From an uncultured Lachnospiraceae bacterium (lineage in GTDB: Bacteria > Bacillota > Clostridia > Lachnospirales > Lachnospiraceae), in contig CAJURF010000003.1 in NCBI GenBank assembly GCA_910588825.1, positions 29,828 to 93,827 on the forward strand: a stretch of DNA of 64,000 nucleotides, in the 5' to 3' direction. The notes below the pieces were generated by a model. That model did not search any database. It saw nothing but the letters and a program-made list of their open reading frames with translations, and was not told the DNA's origin. The position numbers and the translations under genes were made by a program. Each line of letters opens with the position of its first letter. The stretch's first letter is position 1. Of this stretch, positions 34,780-44,070 are shown piece after piece.

Positions 34780-36459
34780 CTAATTTCCATAGTAAACAGC
34801 CATACACTCGTAAGCTGCAAGTGTGATGGTATCCTGGTTTTCCTCCCGGTTATAATTGGAAATCAACATCCTTCCATTTCTGCCTTTTAAGTCATCAGGA
34901 CTCTCAAATACAACCTCCCGGTCGGTAAAATTGCAGACTGTGAGAAGTTTTTCTTCTCCATAAGTACGTATATAAGCGTATATCTCCTCACTCTCCGGAA
35001 GCAGCAGCTCATAATCTCCGTACACAATAATATCATACTGCCTGCGCAGGGCAATTAATTTCTGATAATAGCAAAATACTGAATCCGGCCTGCCCATCTG
35101 CTCTTTGGCATTAATCTCTTTATAGTTAGGATTCACGCCAATCCAGGGAGTCCCTGTGGTAAACCCGGCCTGCCCGCTGTCGTCCCACTGCATGGGGGTC
35201 CGGGCATTGTCACGCCCTTTATAACAAATGTATTGGAACATTTCATCCGGGGAAATGATGCCTTTTTCCGTAAATTCCTGGTAGGCATGGATACTTTCAA
35301 TATCCCTGAATTCATCCAGTGAGGCAAAGGGATAATTGGTCATTCCCAGTTCCTCACCCTGGAAAATATAAGGCGTACCCTGAAGCATATGGAGACATGT
35401 ACCCAGCATTTTCGCTGACACTTCCCGATACTCAGGGCTGTCATTTCCCATACGGGAGAGCATCCGGGGCTGGTCGTGATTACACCAATACAGACTGTTC
35501 CATGCCTTCCCGTAGAGCTGTGTCTGCCATTTACTCATGACAGCTTTCAGCTGGGACAGCTTAATTTTCTTCAGGTTCCACTTAAATGTCTCCCCGCCGT
35601 CCAAGTCCATATGCTCAAACTGGAAAACCATATTCAATTCATGGCCAGAGGAAGACGCATATTTTTTTGCCTCTTCCACCGTAACACCGGAGCATTCTCC
35701 CACCGTAATCAGATCATATCTGGACAACACTTCCCGGTTCATTTCCTGCAGGAATTCATGTACTCTGGGACCGTTGGCGCAATAGGGACCGAAATCCCCA
35801 TAGCCGCTTTTTCCCACTGGCCCGTCCGGAAGCCCCGGAACCTTCGATATGAGACTGATCACATCCATGCGGAAACCGTCAATGCCCTTATCACACCACC
35901 AGCGCATCATCTCAAACACTTTTTTTCTGACAGAATCATTCTCCCAGTTCAAATCTGGCTGTTTTTTAGAAAACAAATGAAGATAGTACTGTTCTGTCTT
36001 CTCATCATACTCCCAGGCGGAACCGCCGAAACAGGCTCCCCAGTTGTTGGGCGCTCCCCCGCTTTTTCCGTCTCTCCAGATATAAAAATCACGATATGGA
36101 TTGTCTTTTGACCTGCGGCTTTCCACAAACCAAGGGTGTTCATCTGAAGTGTGATTTACCACCAGGTCCATCATAATTTTAATTCCCAGCGAATGGGCCT
36201 TTTCCAGCATACGGTCAAATGATTCCATAGTACCGAATTCACTCATAACCGCTTGATAATCACTGATATCGTATCCCATATCGTCATTGGGGGACTGGTA
36301 AACAGGACTCAGCCAGATTACATCAATCCCCAGTTCTTTTAAATACCACAGCTTCGACTCAATCCCGTCGAGATCACCGATTCCGTCCCCATTGCTGTCA
36401 CAAAAACTCCGGGGGTAAATCTGATATACTACGCTTTTCTTCCACCACTGTTCCTGCAT
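34780..36459 (-). CDS. GH13 alpha-glucosidase (oligo-1,6-glucosidase type)
   Basis: A glycoside hydrolase family 13 enzyme of about 559 residues. It starts WWKKSVVYQIYPRSFCDSNG, with MDLVVNHTSDEHPWF, the nucleophile Asp in GFRMDVI, the acid Glu in ITVGECSG and the transition-state Asp in CNHDQPR. It should cleave alpha-1,6 or alpha-1,4 glucosides in the cytoplasm. I chose the ATG at 36459 after TGAGGA; a TTG at 36480 is possible. It sits between two SAH-metabolism genes without an obvious metabolic link. Confidence 0.9.
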   Translation of the reverse strand: MQEQWWKKSVVYQIYPRSFCDSNGDGIGDLDGIESKLWYLKELGIDVIWLSPVYQSPNDDMGYDISDYQAVMSEFGTMESFDRMLEKAHSLGIKIMMDLVVNHTSDEHPWFVESRRSKDNPYRDFYIWRDGKSGGAPNNWGACFGGSAWEYDEKTEQYYLHLFSKKQPDLNWENDSVRKKVFEMMRWWCDKGIDGFRMDVISLISKVPGLPDGPVGKSGYGDFGPYCANGPRVHEFLQEMNREVLSRYDLITVGECSGVTVEEAKKYASSSGHELNMVFQFEHMDLDGGETFKWNLKKIKLSQLKAVMSKWQTQLYGKAWNSLYWCNHDQPRMLSRMGNDSPEYREVSAKMLGTCLHMLQGTPYIFQGEELGMTNYPFASLDEFRDIESIHAYQEFTEKGIISPDEMFQYICYKGRDNARTPMQWDDSGQAGFTTGTPWIGVNPNYKEINAKEQMGRPDSVFCYYQKLIALRRQYDIIVYGDYELLLPESEEIYAYIRTYGEEKLLTVCNFTDREVVFESPDDLKGRNGRMLISNYNREENQDTITLAAYECMAVYYGN

Positions 36460-36496
36460 GTTTTCCTCACTATCCGCCAAAACCGGCTTATCTGTT

Positions 36497-37792
36497 TTAC
36501 GCTTTCGTCATTTTCAGCCTTCGGCATATTCTGGAAACCTCTGCATACACCCGCTCTTCATCCATAGTGAGCACTTTCCCGTTCTCCATGGTGATCTTAC
36601 CATCTATAATCACCAGTTCCACTTCTGAGCCGTTGGCAGAGTAGCACAGCCCTGCCAGCAGGTCATTTCCCGGCATCATGGAAGGTGTGTTCAGATTCAA
36701 AACCGCCAGATCTGCCTTTTTCCCCACTTGGATGGAACCCGTTTCTTTCTCCATCCCCAGTGCCTTCGCCCCCTGTATGGTGGCCATGCGGAAAATTTCC
36801 CGGGCGCTGACACAGTCTGCCTTCTGCCTGTTTCCTTTGTGAATCAGCGCCAGAAGATTCATCTCATGAAACATATTCAGGGCATTATTGCTGGCCGCGC
36901 CGTCTGTACCGATGCATACATTGATCCCTTTTGCCAGCATATCCGGCACAGGTGCAAATCCATTTCCCAGCTTCATATTGCTGGCCGGATTGGTGATCAC
37001 GCTCACCTGGCATTTTCTCAAAATATCCATATCCTCATCATCCACATGGACACAGTGGGCCGCAGCCGCCAGCCCCTCAAACAGACCTGCACGCTGGGCA
37101 AGAGCAATGGGGGAAACCCCATACTGTTTCCGGATATTTTCCACCTCGTTCACACTCTCCGATAGATGAATGTGTACTCCCATATGATTCCTGGCCGCCT
37201 CCTGGGCCACAATCTTCTGAAAATCCTCGTCACAGCTGTAGGGAGCATGGGGGCCCAGGAAAAATGTAAGCCTGGGACAGTCTTTCCAGGCTTCCTGTTC
37301 CTCATAGGCTTCCTTCAGGCGCACCTGCCCCGCCTCATTACCGCCGCTGCCCACCAGTCCCCGGGAAATCACTGCCCGCATACCGGACTCAGACACAGCC
37401 CGGGAAGTCTGATGGATGTGCATCTGCATATCAGAAAAACAGGTGGTGCCTGACTTCATCATCTCTAAAATGGCCAGACATGCGCCCCAGTACGCGTCTT
37501 CCGGCTCCAGCTTGTCCTCAATGGGTTCGATGTGCCCGAACAGCCAGTCCTCAAAAGTCAAGTCGTCTGCCACATTGCGCATAATTGCCATATAAGAATG
37601 GGTATGGGCGTTAATCAGTCCGGGAATAACCAGCCTGCCCTTCCCGTCAATCACCCGTTCTTCACAAAATCCTTTTGGCTCCTCCCCAATTCCCGCAATC
37701 CTGTCATCCTGCAGGTAAATATCGGTCTGGCAGACCATATCCTGCCCGTCCCTGGGAAGCACAGCCTGAATATCCTTTAATACAATTCCCAT
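36497..37792 (-). CDS. mtaD: 5-methylthioadenosine/S-adenosylhomocysteine deaminase
   Basis: A 431-residue amidohydrolase. Metal ligands are in NAHTHSYMAIMRN, HIHLSESVNEVE and AAHCVHVDDED, and the Asp in CIGTDGAASNN. It converts SAH or methylthioadenosine to the inosyl forms. It follows an AGGAGG site and heads a six-gene minus-strand run through the glucosidase, ahcY, rpiB, the CmpB-like gene and the 63-residue protein. Confidence 0.88.
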   Translation of the reverse strand: MGIVLKDIQAVLPRDGQDMVCQTDIYLQDDRIAGIGEEPKGFCEERVIDGKGRLVIPGLINAHTHSYMAIMRNVADDLTFEDWLFGHIEPIEDKLEPEDAYWGACLAILEMMKSGTTCFSDMQMHIHQTSRAVSESGMRAVISRGLVGSGGNEAGQVRLKEAYEEQEAWKDCPRLTFFLGPHAPYSCDEDFQKIVAQEAARNHMGVHIHLSESVNEVENIRKQYGVSPIALAQRAGLFEGLAAAAHCVHVDDEDMDILRKCQVSVITNPASNMKLGNGFAPVPDMLAKGINVCIGTDGAASNNALNMFHEMNLLALIHKGNRQKADCVSAREIFRMATIQGAKALGMEKETGSIQVGKKADLAVLNLNTPSMMPGNDLLAGLCYSANGSEVELVIIDGKITMENGKVLTMDEERVYAEVSRICRRLKMTKA

Positions 37793-37833
37793 AAATATTC
37801 CTCCTGGTAAAAGTTTCAGCAGATTTTATTGTA

Positions 37834-38883
37834 TCACGGCGAAAGCGGAAACACAACATAGCCGGATGCAGACAATTCAAAGTTTTCCATCAGCCCATCT
37901 GTCACATATACCTGTTTTTTTTCATCCACAAAAATCCCTTCCGCATGATACTTTTCTAAAAGCTCTGCCCCTTTTTCCATTCCCAGGACGAAACAGGCAG
38001 TAGAAAGCCCGTCGCTGATAAGCCCGTCCCGTCCCACTACTGTTGCTGAAATCAGTCCCGCATCTGCCGGATACCCCGTAAAGGGGTCCAGGATATGATG
38101 ATACCGCCTTTCCTCCTGGATAAAATACTTTTCGTAGTCCCCGGAAGTGGATACATATGTTTCCCCCTCCAGATTGAGTATCCCCAGCAGTTCCTCCTGC
38201 CCTCCCCGTGGGTCACGCACTGCTACTTTCCAGGGAGATTGATCCGGCTTGCTGCCCAGGGTAAAGACACTGCCGCCCACTGCAACTACCGCCCCCTGAA
38301 CCTGGGAATCTTTTTGCAGAAACTCTGCCGCCTCATCACAGCCAATGCCCTTTCCCACAGCCCCCAGATCAATGGCAGCTCCTTCTTCCAGCTCCACCTG
38401 AGGCGTACCGTCGTTACTGAGATGTATCTTCTCATAACCGCTTTCCTTCAAATACTGTTTGATTTTCTTCCTGCTGGGAACCTGAGGATTTTCTGCCTCC
38501 ACATCCCACAGTCTGGTGAGCTGTCCCATGGTGGGATCAAAGGCACCTCCACTGTCCCGGGAAAGCTGCAGAGTTTCTTCCAGATATTCCATGGTTCTGC
38601 TGTTCACCGCTGCGGCGCCCTGCCCCGCCTGAAGATTTGCCTTTCCGATATCCGAATCTTCCTCTCTCCAGGAAAGATACTTATCCTCTGTCTGTGTCAA
38701 AAGCTCCAAAACCGAAGAAGCAGGATTTTCACCTGTGGTATAAATAGTCTGTGTGACCAGCGTCCCCATGGCTGTGCTGCTTAAATTATAGACTTCCGGC
38801 TCCCGGACAGATTCTCCTGAACATCCGCCTGCCATCACACCCATTACCAGGGAAAATACTAATATTGATAATTTTTTCTTCAT
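37834..38883 (-). CDS. apbE: FAD:protein FMN transferase (lipoprotein)
   Basis: ApbE attaches FMN covalently to Thr or Ser of exported or membrane redox proteins. This 349-residue copy has a lipobox signal peptide (MGVMAGGC), the FAD site AIDLGAVGKGIGCDEA, TSGDYEKYF, and HHILDPFTGYPA with the Mg-binding Thr/Asp late in the protein (GLSTACFVLG). It is divergent from two genes for a NusG-II protein and a Gx transporter. No Rnf or Nqr target is in the window. Confidence 0.92.
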   Translation of the reverse strand: MKKKLSILVFSLVMGVMAGGCSGESVREPEVYNLSSTAMGTLVTQTIYTTGENPASSVLELLTQTEDKYLSWREEDSDIGKANLQAGQGAAAVNSRTMEYLEETLQLSRDSGGAFDPTMGQLTRLWDVEAENPQVPSRKKIKQYLKESGYEKIHLSNDGTPQVELEEGAAIDLGAVGKGIGCDEAAEFLQKDSQVQGAVVAVGGSVFTLGSKPDQSPWKVAVRDPRGGQEELLGILNLEGETYVSTSGDYEKYFIQEERRYHHILDPFTGYPADAGLISATVVGRDGLISDGLSTACFVLGMEKGAELLEKYHAEGIFVDEKKQVYVTDGLMENFELSASGYVVFPLSP

Positions 38884-38951
38884 AAAAATCCGTACTCCTC
38901 AAAAAAGCTCTATTGTCTTTTACCTGTACTTATGCTAAACTAACTCATAAT

Positions 38952-38970
38952 TGAATTTTCAAACACGCTC
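38952..38970. repeat. Half-copy of the GAGCGTGT repeat between apbE and the NusG-II gene
   Basis: TGAATTTTCAAACACGCTC here matches the element at 59940-59967 apart from one base. It lies in the divergent promoter region, where its TTGAAA on the minus strand could serve as a -35 element for apbE. Confidence 0.4.
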
Positions 38971-39051
38971 CAGATCGTCAAAAATCCGTTTTCATTGATA
39001 AGATAATTGGCGGCCGGTCATCCAATATATTTGTAAGGAAAGGAGATTGAC

Positions 39052-39459
39052 ATGAAATTTTTGAAAGGTTTCCTATCTGATAAAAAAGCACTCTGCCTGA
39101 CTTTGGCCGTACTGGCCGTTTTTTTTGCGGCAGCGGCAGCCATATGGATACAGGCTCGTTCTTCTTCCCAGGGGAAAACAGCAGCGATTTACCAAGACGG
39201 CCAGCTTCTGCGCCGCATCCCGCTCACCGATAAATCGGAAGAATCTATAAAGATTAAAAGCAGCAGCGGAGGTTATAACACCATCCAGACTGCCGGTGGA
39301 AAAATCGGCATCACCGCCGCCGACTGCCCTGACAAACTGTGCGTAAAGATGGGCATGATTTCGTCCACAGGCTGTCCCATCAGCTGTCTCCCCCATAAAC
39401 TGGTCATACAAATCGAAGACGCAAAGGAGGAGTCCCCCATAGATGCCACCACAAGATAA
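39052..39459 (+). CDS. NusG domain II (NusG_II) membrane-anchored protein
   Basis: A 135-residue protein with an N-terminal span near residues 14-34 and an extracytoplasmic NusG_II domain. The domain carries the cysteine pattern CPDKLCVKMG and GCPISCLPHKL. Such proteins pair with Gx transporters and ApbE in Firmicutes; a redox or metal/flavin role is suspected but not shown. It follows an AAGGAG site and overlaps the next gene by 17 bases. Confidence 0.85.
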   Translation: MKFLKGFLSDKKALCLTLAVLAVFFAAAAAIWIQARSSSQGKTAAIYQDGQLLRRIPLTDKSEESIKIKSSSGGYNTIQTAGGKIGITAADCPDKLCVKMGMISSTGCPISCLPHKLVIQIEDAKEESPIDATTR

Positions 39460-39979
39460 CCACACACAGAAAACCAATGTAAAAAAAATGACTCTGCTGG
39501 CCCTGTACACCACCATCGCCCTGACTATCTTCACCGTGGAATCTCTAATTCCCCCGCCGATACCGCTGCCTGGCGTCAAACTGGGGCTTTCTAACATTGT
39601 CACCTTGTGGCTTTTGATGCACACGAAGGCCCGGGACGCCCTGCTGGTGCTGTTGGCGCGGATTGTTCTGTCTTCCTTTTTTGCAGGGCAGATGATTTCC
39701 CTGATGTACAGCCTGGCGGGGGGAATTCTCTGCTTTCTGATGATGGCCCTGCTCTTTCGCCTTCTGGGAAATCAATATGTGGTTTTTATCAGCATATTCG
39801 GCGCCCTGTTCCACAACCTGGGACAAATCACTGCTGCCATTGCCATCACCCAGCTCCCGTCCATGCTGGCCTACCTTCCGGCTCTGGCCATCAGCGGCAT
39901 TGTCACCGGAACTTTTACCGGGTTGTGTGCTTTCTATCTGAAACGTCATCTGCCGCCCCGGACTGCCTGGCCGTTATAA
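39443..39979 (+). CDS. Gx transporter family protein
   Basis: A 178-residue protein with five or six spans of the Gx_transp family, once called heptaprenyl diphosphate synthase component I. Signatures are VESLIPPPIPLPGVKLGLSN and FHNLGQITAA. The fold resembles S-components of ECF vitamin transporters. Together with the NusG-II protein and ApbE it suggests flavin or quinone-precursor handling at the membrane. It is co-transcribed with the NusG-II gene. Confidence 0.83.
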   Translation: MPPQDNHTQKTNVKKMTLLALYTTIALTIFTVESLIPPPIPLPGVKLGLSNIVTLWLLMHTKARDALLVLLARIVLSSFFAGQMISLMYSLAGGILCFLMMALLFRLLGNQYVVFISIFGALFHNLGQITAAIAITQLPSMLAYLPALAISGIVTGTFTGLCAFYLKRHLPPRTAWPL

Positions 39980-39988
39980 AGAACTGTT

Positions 39989-41005
39989 TTAGAATCCCCC
40001 GTACTGCTGTAAAAAAGAAAAAACAGTCCCATAGTAAGCATCCGGGTCTGTATAATTTGACAGCCCATGGCCTGCCCCGGGAACTGTCAGCAGTTCTTTC
40101 GGCCCTCCTGCCTGTTCATACAATTCATAGACCATAGATAACGGCACAAAATCGTCTGCCTCTCCATGAATAAACAAGATGGGGAGGCTGCTTTTTTTCA
40201 CCTGTTCCAGTGCCGAAGCAGTCAGAAGGCTGTAGCCTCCCCGCAGCTGGAATATGATATTTGTCTCATACAAAATGGGAAACGGCCCGGTTCCATACCA
40301 ATCTTTCAGCTTCTGGCTGAAAATATCCCAGACACTGGTATAAGCACAGTCGGATACCACTGCTTTCACCTGTTTGGGAAGATCTTCCCCGGCTGTCATC
40401 AGAGCCGCCGCCCCGCCCATAGACTGGCCATGCAGAACGATCTCCGCCTGGCTGTCTCGGGAAAGAATATACTCAATCCACTGTATCAAATCCAGCCGGT
40501 CCGTCCATCCCATACCTATAAAATCCCCCTGGCTTTCCCCATGGCAACGCAGATCCGGTGAGAGCACCCACCAGCCTCTGGTTCCATATTCCGCGCCTAT
40601 GTACTCCATCTCCTCTTTCTTCCCGGTATAACCATAACCGTGAAGAAGCAATGCCCAGCGGTGCTGTTTCTTACTGCCGGAATAGACGCTGGCCTGCAGC
40701 TGATATCCATCTTCAGAAACCAGAGATACTGGCTCCGTCTCCACTTCAGCCAGCCAGACTTCTTTTTTCTCATAGGCCTTCAGCATATTTTCCTGGGTCT
40801 GGTCATCCACCACATAAGAAGCCTCCACATCCGCCTCCACACTGGCATAGGCATCGTTATCCCAGATACTCTCCTTGGGCCTGCACAATGCCATATCGAT
40901 CAAAACATTACTCACCCAGCAGGAAGCCGCTGCTGCTGCCAGACACAGACCGGCCAGGAGGAGTAACATAGCTTTTTTCCATTTCATCTTTCTGTGCTTT
41001 TTCAT
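39989..41005 (-). CDS. Membrane-anchored alpha/beta hydrolase
   Basis: A 338-residue hydrolase with an N-terminal span near residues 11-32. The nucleophile elbow is GQSMGGAAAL, the oxyanion loop is LLHGYGYTG, the Asp is in HGEADDFVP and the His in PGAGHGLSNY. It belongs to the broad YqkD/BEM46-like group of surface-facing serine hydrolases with unknown substrates. The start at 41005 has a GGAG site; an upstream in-frame ATG adds ten basic residues. Confidence 0.85.
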   Translation of the reverse strand: MKKHRKMKWKKAMLLLLAGLCLAAAAASCWVSNVLIDMALCRPKESIWDNDAYASVEADVEASYVVDDQTQENMLKAYEKKEVWLAEVETEPVSLVSEDGYQLQASVYSGSKKQHRWALLLHGYGYTGKKEEMEYIGAEYGTRGWWVLSPDLRCHGESQGDFIGMGWTDRLDLIQWIEYILSRDSQAEIVLHGQSMGGAAALMTAGEDLPKQVKAVVSDCAYTSVWDIFSQKLKDWYGTGPFPILYETNIIFQLRGGYSLLTASALEQVKKSSLPILFIHGEADDFVPLSMVYELYEQAGGPKELLTVPGAGHGLSNYTDPDAYYGTVFSFLQQYGGF

Positions 41006-41085
41006 CCTATCTGTTCTCCACCGCGTTTGTAACAAAAGATGGTTCTATTATAAAATGCCATCTATGTAAAAGCAACCATTTCCCA

Positions 41086-41208
41086 AATGAAAATGATACC
41101 AATTACGTGGAGCCGGATATCTTCGTCATCTGCGGCCCTGGCAAATTAAATGATAAAAGATGCACAGGGCCGCCTGACTGGGTAATTGAAGTTATTCATT
41201 CACAATCT
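41086..41208 (+). pseudogene. Uma2-family (DUF820) nuclease remnant
   Basis: An undetected open frame reads NYVEPDIFVIC, then KLNDKRCTGPPDWVIEVI. This is the core of Uma2/DUF820 PD-(D/E)XK nucleases, whose pattern is EPDxxVxC...GxPDxxxEVxSPS. Only about 40 residues remain, with no start and no N-terminal half. The end runs into the stop region of the FtsX-like gene on the other strand. It looks like the scar of a lost gene. Confidence 0.65.
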
Positions 41209-43183
41209 TATAATACATTCTTGCCGTCAAAATATAAATAGCTGCATACACCAGTGCAAAACACCCAATTGCAGCCAGTGTACAAGTCACAAACAGCCCA
41301 GTATTATACAAGCTAAACATCTTCATAATCCGCCGCACCAGAGGAAAGGCAAATCCAATATGCATAACAGCAGTCAGAAGCGGAAGAAAGAAAACCATAA
41401 GGATCTGGCTGCTGATGGTTCTGGCCACTTCTCTCTTGCTCATACCCACCTTCTGCATAATTTCAAATTTTTGACGGTCATCGTACCCCTCGGAAATCTG
41501 TTTATAATAGATAATCAAAGCCGTAGCCATCAGAAACAGCAGCCCCAGGAGAATCCCCAGGAAAAACAAACTCCCATACAGACTGTAAAAAGATGCCCGG
41601 TTGAGCTGTCTGCCATCCACATACACATAAGCCAAATCGGAAACCGCCCCGTTCATCCGGATTCCCAGCTGATTTTCTGCATCCTCAAACTTTTCTGAAC
41701 TGCCGGATAAATTATATGACTTCTGATATGTGAGCATTTCCTCTTTGGTTGTCTCTCTCTGGATGCTTTTTACTGTCTCCACGCTGTCCATGATCAGGTA
41801 ATACGTTTTAATCATGGGCTCAGACACCTTGCTCTCTGCAAATAATTCCGGCAGCTCCTCTGCAACTTTCCATTCTCTGCCTGCCAAAGACACTTTTTTC
41901 CTTCCATCCATGCCTTTTTTGTTGACAAAAAACAGGATCTGATCCGGGTCCAGGCTCCGTTCTTCTCCCGTGGCAGCATTATAATCTTCCAGCGGAACCA
42001 ATACCACCCCTGCCATCTGGTCTTCCTCTGCAAGAACCTGCCCCATTTCTTCTGACACAATGTCCATTTGTTCTCCCTGAACCACTGCTGCAAAATTGGC
42101 AGTTCTCCAGCTCACAGGATCCTTCATCTGAAGGTTTTCTTCGTCCAGCAGCTGCTTTTCTATTTCCTGAAGCCGGGCCCATTGTTTTTCATCAATATCA
42201 TAAGCAGATATGGACACTTCTTTTGGATATCTTCCCTTCAGAATCTCCTCCCGTCCAATGTACAGACACACTGTAGTTGCAGTCATCAGCAGGACTCCAG
42301 TGGACAAAATGCAGATATTCGCCAGCCCTGCGGCATTTTGTTTCATACGGTAGATCATGCCGGATACCGCTGTAAAATGGCTGGTCTGGTAATAAAACTT
42401 TTTACATTTCTGTAATAATTTCAATACTGCCACACTAACTGCTATAAACAGACAGTATGTGCCCGCCATCACCAGCAGTACTGCAATTAAAAAATTTCCC
42501 AGAGCGTCCAAGATGGATGTGGTGGTGACGGCAATCCAGTATCCCACTCCCAGACATACTACCCCCGCTGCCGCCAGCAGCCATCTGGTTTTCGGCTCTT
42601 TCTCACCCACACTGCTGCCCTTTAGAAGCTCTGCCGGACTGGCCATGTGGACCTGGCGCAGATTATTGAGACAGGACAGAAGAAAAATCACTGCAAAAAG
42701 AGCCCCTGTCATGCAGACAGATTCCACTGGCACATAAAACCCCAGCTGCACTGGAAGACACAGCAGCTTCAGCAGTACCAGAAAGATCAGCTTGCTCCCC
42801 AGTATCCCCAGCAGAATGCCTCCCGTCAGACTGCATACAGCATTAATCAGTGTCTCCCACATCAGCACCCAGCCGATATGCCTTTTCTCCATACCCAGAA
42901 TATTATATAACCCCAGCTCCTTTTGCCGGCGTTTCGTGAGAAAACTGTTGGTATATATAAGAAAAATAAAAGAAAAAATGGCGATGACGCATGTGCCCAT
43001 ATTCAGGATGAGCACCAGATTCCCGCCTTCCGGAACCTGTTCCATTCCTGGATTGTGAGCGAGAAAACTCATAAAATAAAACATCGTCACGGAACAGATG
43101 CAGGTGAGCAGATAGGGAAGACAGGTCTTACGGTTTTTCTTCAGATTCTGCAGCGCCAGGTTCAGATAAAGTCCTTTATTCAT
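41192..43183 (-). CDS. FtsX-family permease (BceB-like) of a peptide-antibiotic ABC module
   Basis: A 663-residue permease with about ten spans and a large extracytoplasmic loop between the seventh and eighth spans, as in BceB/YxdM. The N-terminus LALQNLKKNRKTCLPYLLTC and the FtsX-type LGLYNILGMEKRHIGWVL are visible. Such modules sense and remove cell-wall-targeting peptide antibiotics such as bacitracin or nisin. It overlaps its ATPase gene by 8 bases. The usual BceRS two-component genes are not adjacent. Confidence 0.9.
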   Translation of the reverse strand: MNKGLYLNLALQNLKKNRKTCLPYLLTCICSVTMFYFMSFLAHNPGMEQVPEGGNLVLILNMGTCVIAIFSFIFLIYTNSFLTKRRQKELGLYNILGMEKRHIGWVLMWETLINAVCSLTGGILLGILGSKLIFLVLLKLLCLPVQLGFYVPVESVCMTGALFAVIFLLSCLNNLRQVHMASPAELLKGSSVGEKEPKTRWLLAAAGVVCLGVGYWIAVTTTSILDALGNFLIAVLLVMAGTYCLFIAVSVAVLKLLQKCKKFYYQTSHFTAVSGMIYRMKQNAAGLANICILSTGVLLMTATTVCLYIGREEILKGRYPKEVSISAYDIDEKQWARLQEIEKQLLDEENLQMKDPVSWRTANFAAVVQGEQMDIVSEEMGQVLAEEDQMAGVVLVPLEDYNAATGEERSLDPDQILFFVNKKGMDGRKKVSLAGREWKVAEELPELFAESKVSEPMIKTYYLIMDSVETVKSIQRETTKEEMLTYQKSYNLSGSSEKFEDAENQLGIRMNGAVSDLAYVYVDGRQLNRASFYSLYGSLFFLGILLGLLFLMATALIIYYKQISEGYDDRQKFEIMQKVGMSKREVARTISSQILMVFFLPLLTAVMHIGFAFPLVRRIMKMFSLYNTGLFVTCTLAAIGCFALVYAAIYILTARMYYKIVNE

Positions 43184-43943
43184 AATGCTCACCACCTGTC
43201 GCCAATATGGTCTGGGTATCGGAAATCATCGTGTACATTTCCTCGTTTTTCCTGTGCCCACGGTAAATCTGATGGAACACTTCCCCATCTTTAATAAATA
43301 AAACACGTTTCGCCCGGCTGGCCGCCATAACGCTGTGAGTCACCATTAAAATAGTCTGTCCCTTATGGTTAATGTCCTGGAACACAGACAGCAGATCCCC
43401 CGCCGCCCGGGAGTCCAAAGCTCCGGTGGGCTCATCTGCCAAAAGCAGCTGGGGCCCAGTGATCAGCGCCCGCGCCACTGCCGCCCGCTGTTTCTGGCCT
43501 CCGGATACTTCATAAGGAAATTTTCCCAGTATTTCGTGGATTCTCAGCTGCTGGGCCAGGGGATGCAGCTTGCTTTTCATCGTCTGATAAGACTCCCCGG
43601 CCAGCACCAGCGGCAGAAAAATATTGTCTTGAATATTAAACGTATCCAGCAGATTAAAATCCTGAAAGACAAATCCCAGATTCTTTCTCCGGTATGCCGC
43701 AAGGTCCTTTTCTTTAATCAGCGATAAACTTTTTCCGTTTAGCAGCACCTTGCCCCTGGTGGGTTTATCCAATGCAGCCAGAATATTCAGCAGCGTAGTC
43801 TTACCGGAACCGCTCTCTCCCATAATGGCCACATAATCACCCTCGTCCACCTGAAAACTCACATCCGCGAGAGCCTGCACCTGATTTCCGCCGAAACGGG
43901 TGGTATAAATCTTCTGTACATGTTCTACTTCCAACAATGACAT
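43176..43943 (-). CDS. ABC transporter ATP-binding protein (BceA-like)
   Basis: A 255-residue ATPase of the MacB/BceA class: Walker A GESGSGKTTLLNILAALD, Q-loop FVFQDFNLLDTF, signature VSGGQKQRAAVARAL, Walker B LLLADEPTGALD. It pairs with the FtsX-like permease gene. It starts after AGGAGG and is preceded by CTTACA repeats that may be a response-regulator site. Confidence 0.92.
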   Translation of the reverse strand: MSLLEVEHVQKIYTTRFGGNQVQALADVSFQVDEGDYVAIMGESGSGKTTLLNILAALDKPTRGKVLLNGKSLSLIKEKDLAAYRRKNLGFVFQDFNLLDTFNIQDNIFLPLVLAGESYQTMKSKLHPLAQQLRIHEILGKFPYEVSGGQKQRAAVARALITGPQLLLADEPTGALDSRAAGDLLSVFQDINHKGQTILMVTHSVMAASRAKRVLFIKDGEVFHQIYRGHRKNEEMYTMISDTQTILATGGEHYE

Positions 43944-44016
43944 GTTTGATTCCTCCTAATCATTCACTTGTTGGGTACAGTATAACAAAGGAGACGGCCT
44001 GCTGCCTTAACTATGG

Positions 44017-44053
44017 CTTACAAATCCTCATAGATGTCTTACAGTTTTGTAAG
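44017..44053 (-). promoter_or_regulatory. CTTACA repeats and inverted repeat upstream of the BceAB-like genes
   Basis: CTTACA occurs at 44017-44022 and 44038-44043, 21 bases apart, and the second copy forms an inverted repeat with TGTAAG (44048-44053). A TATACT (minus strand, near 43980) without a good -35 follows. The layout suits an OmpR-type response regulator activating the ABC genes. Confidence 0.4.
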
Positions 44054-44070
44054 GAACTATTATAAAAAAT

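Noticed and set aside
38095..38784. 229-codon plus-strand frame opposite apbE
   Set aside because: Antisense shadow of a well-supported gene.
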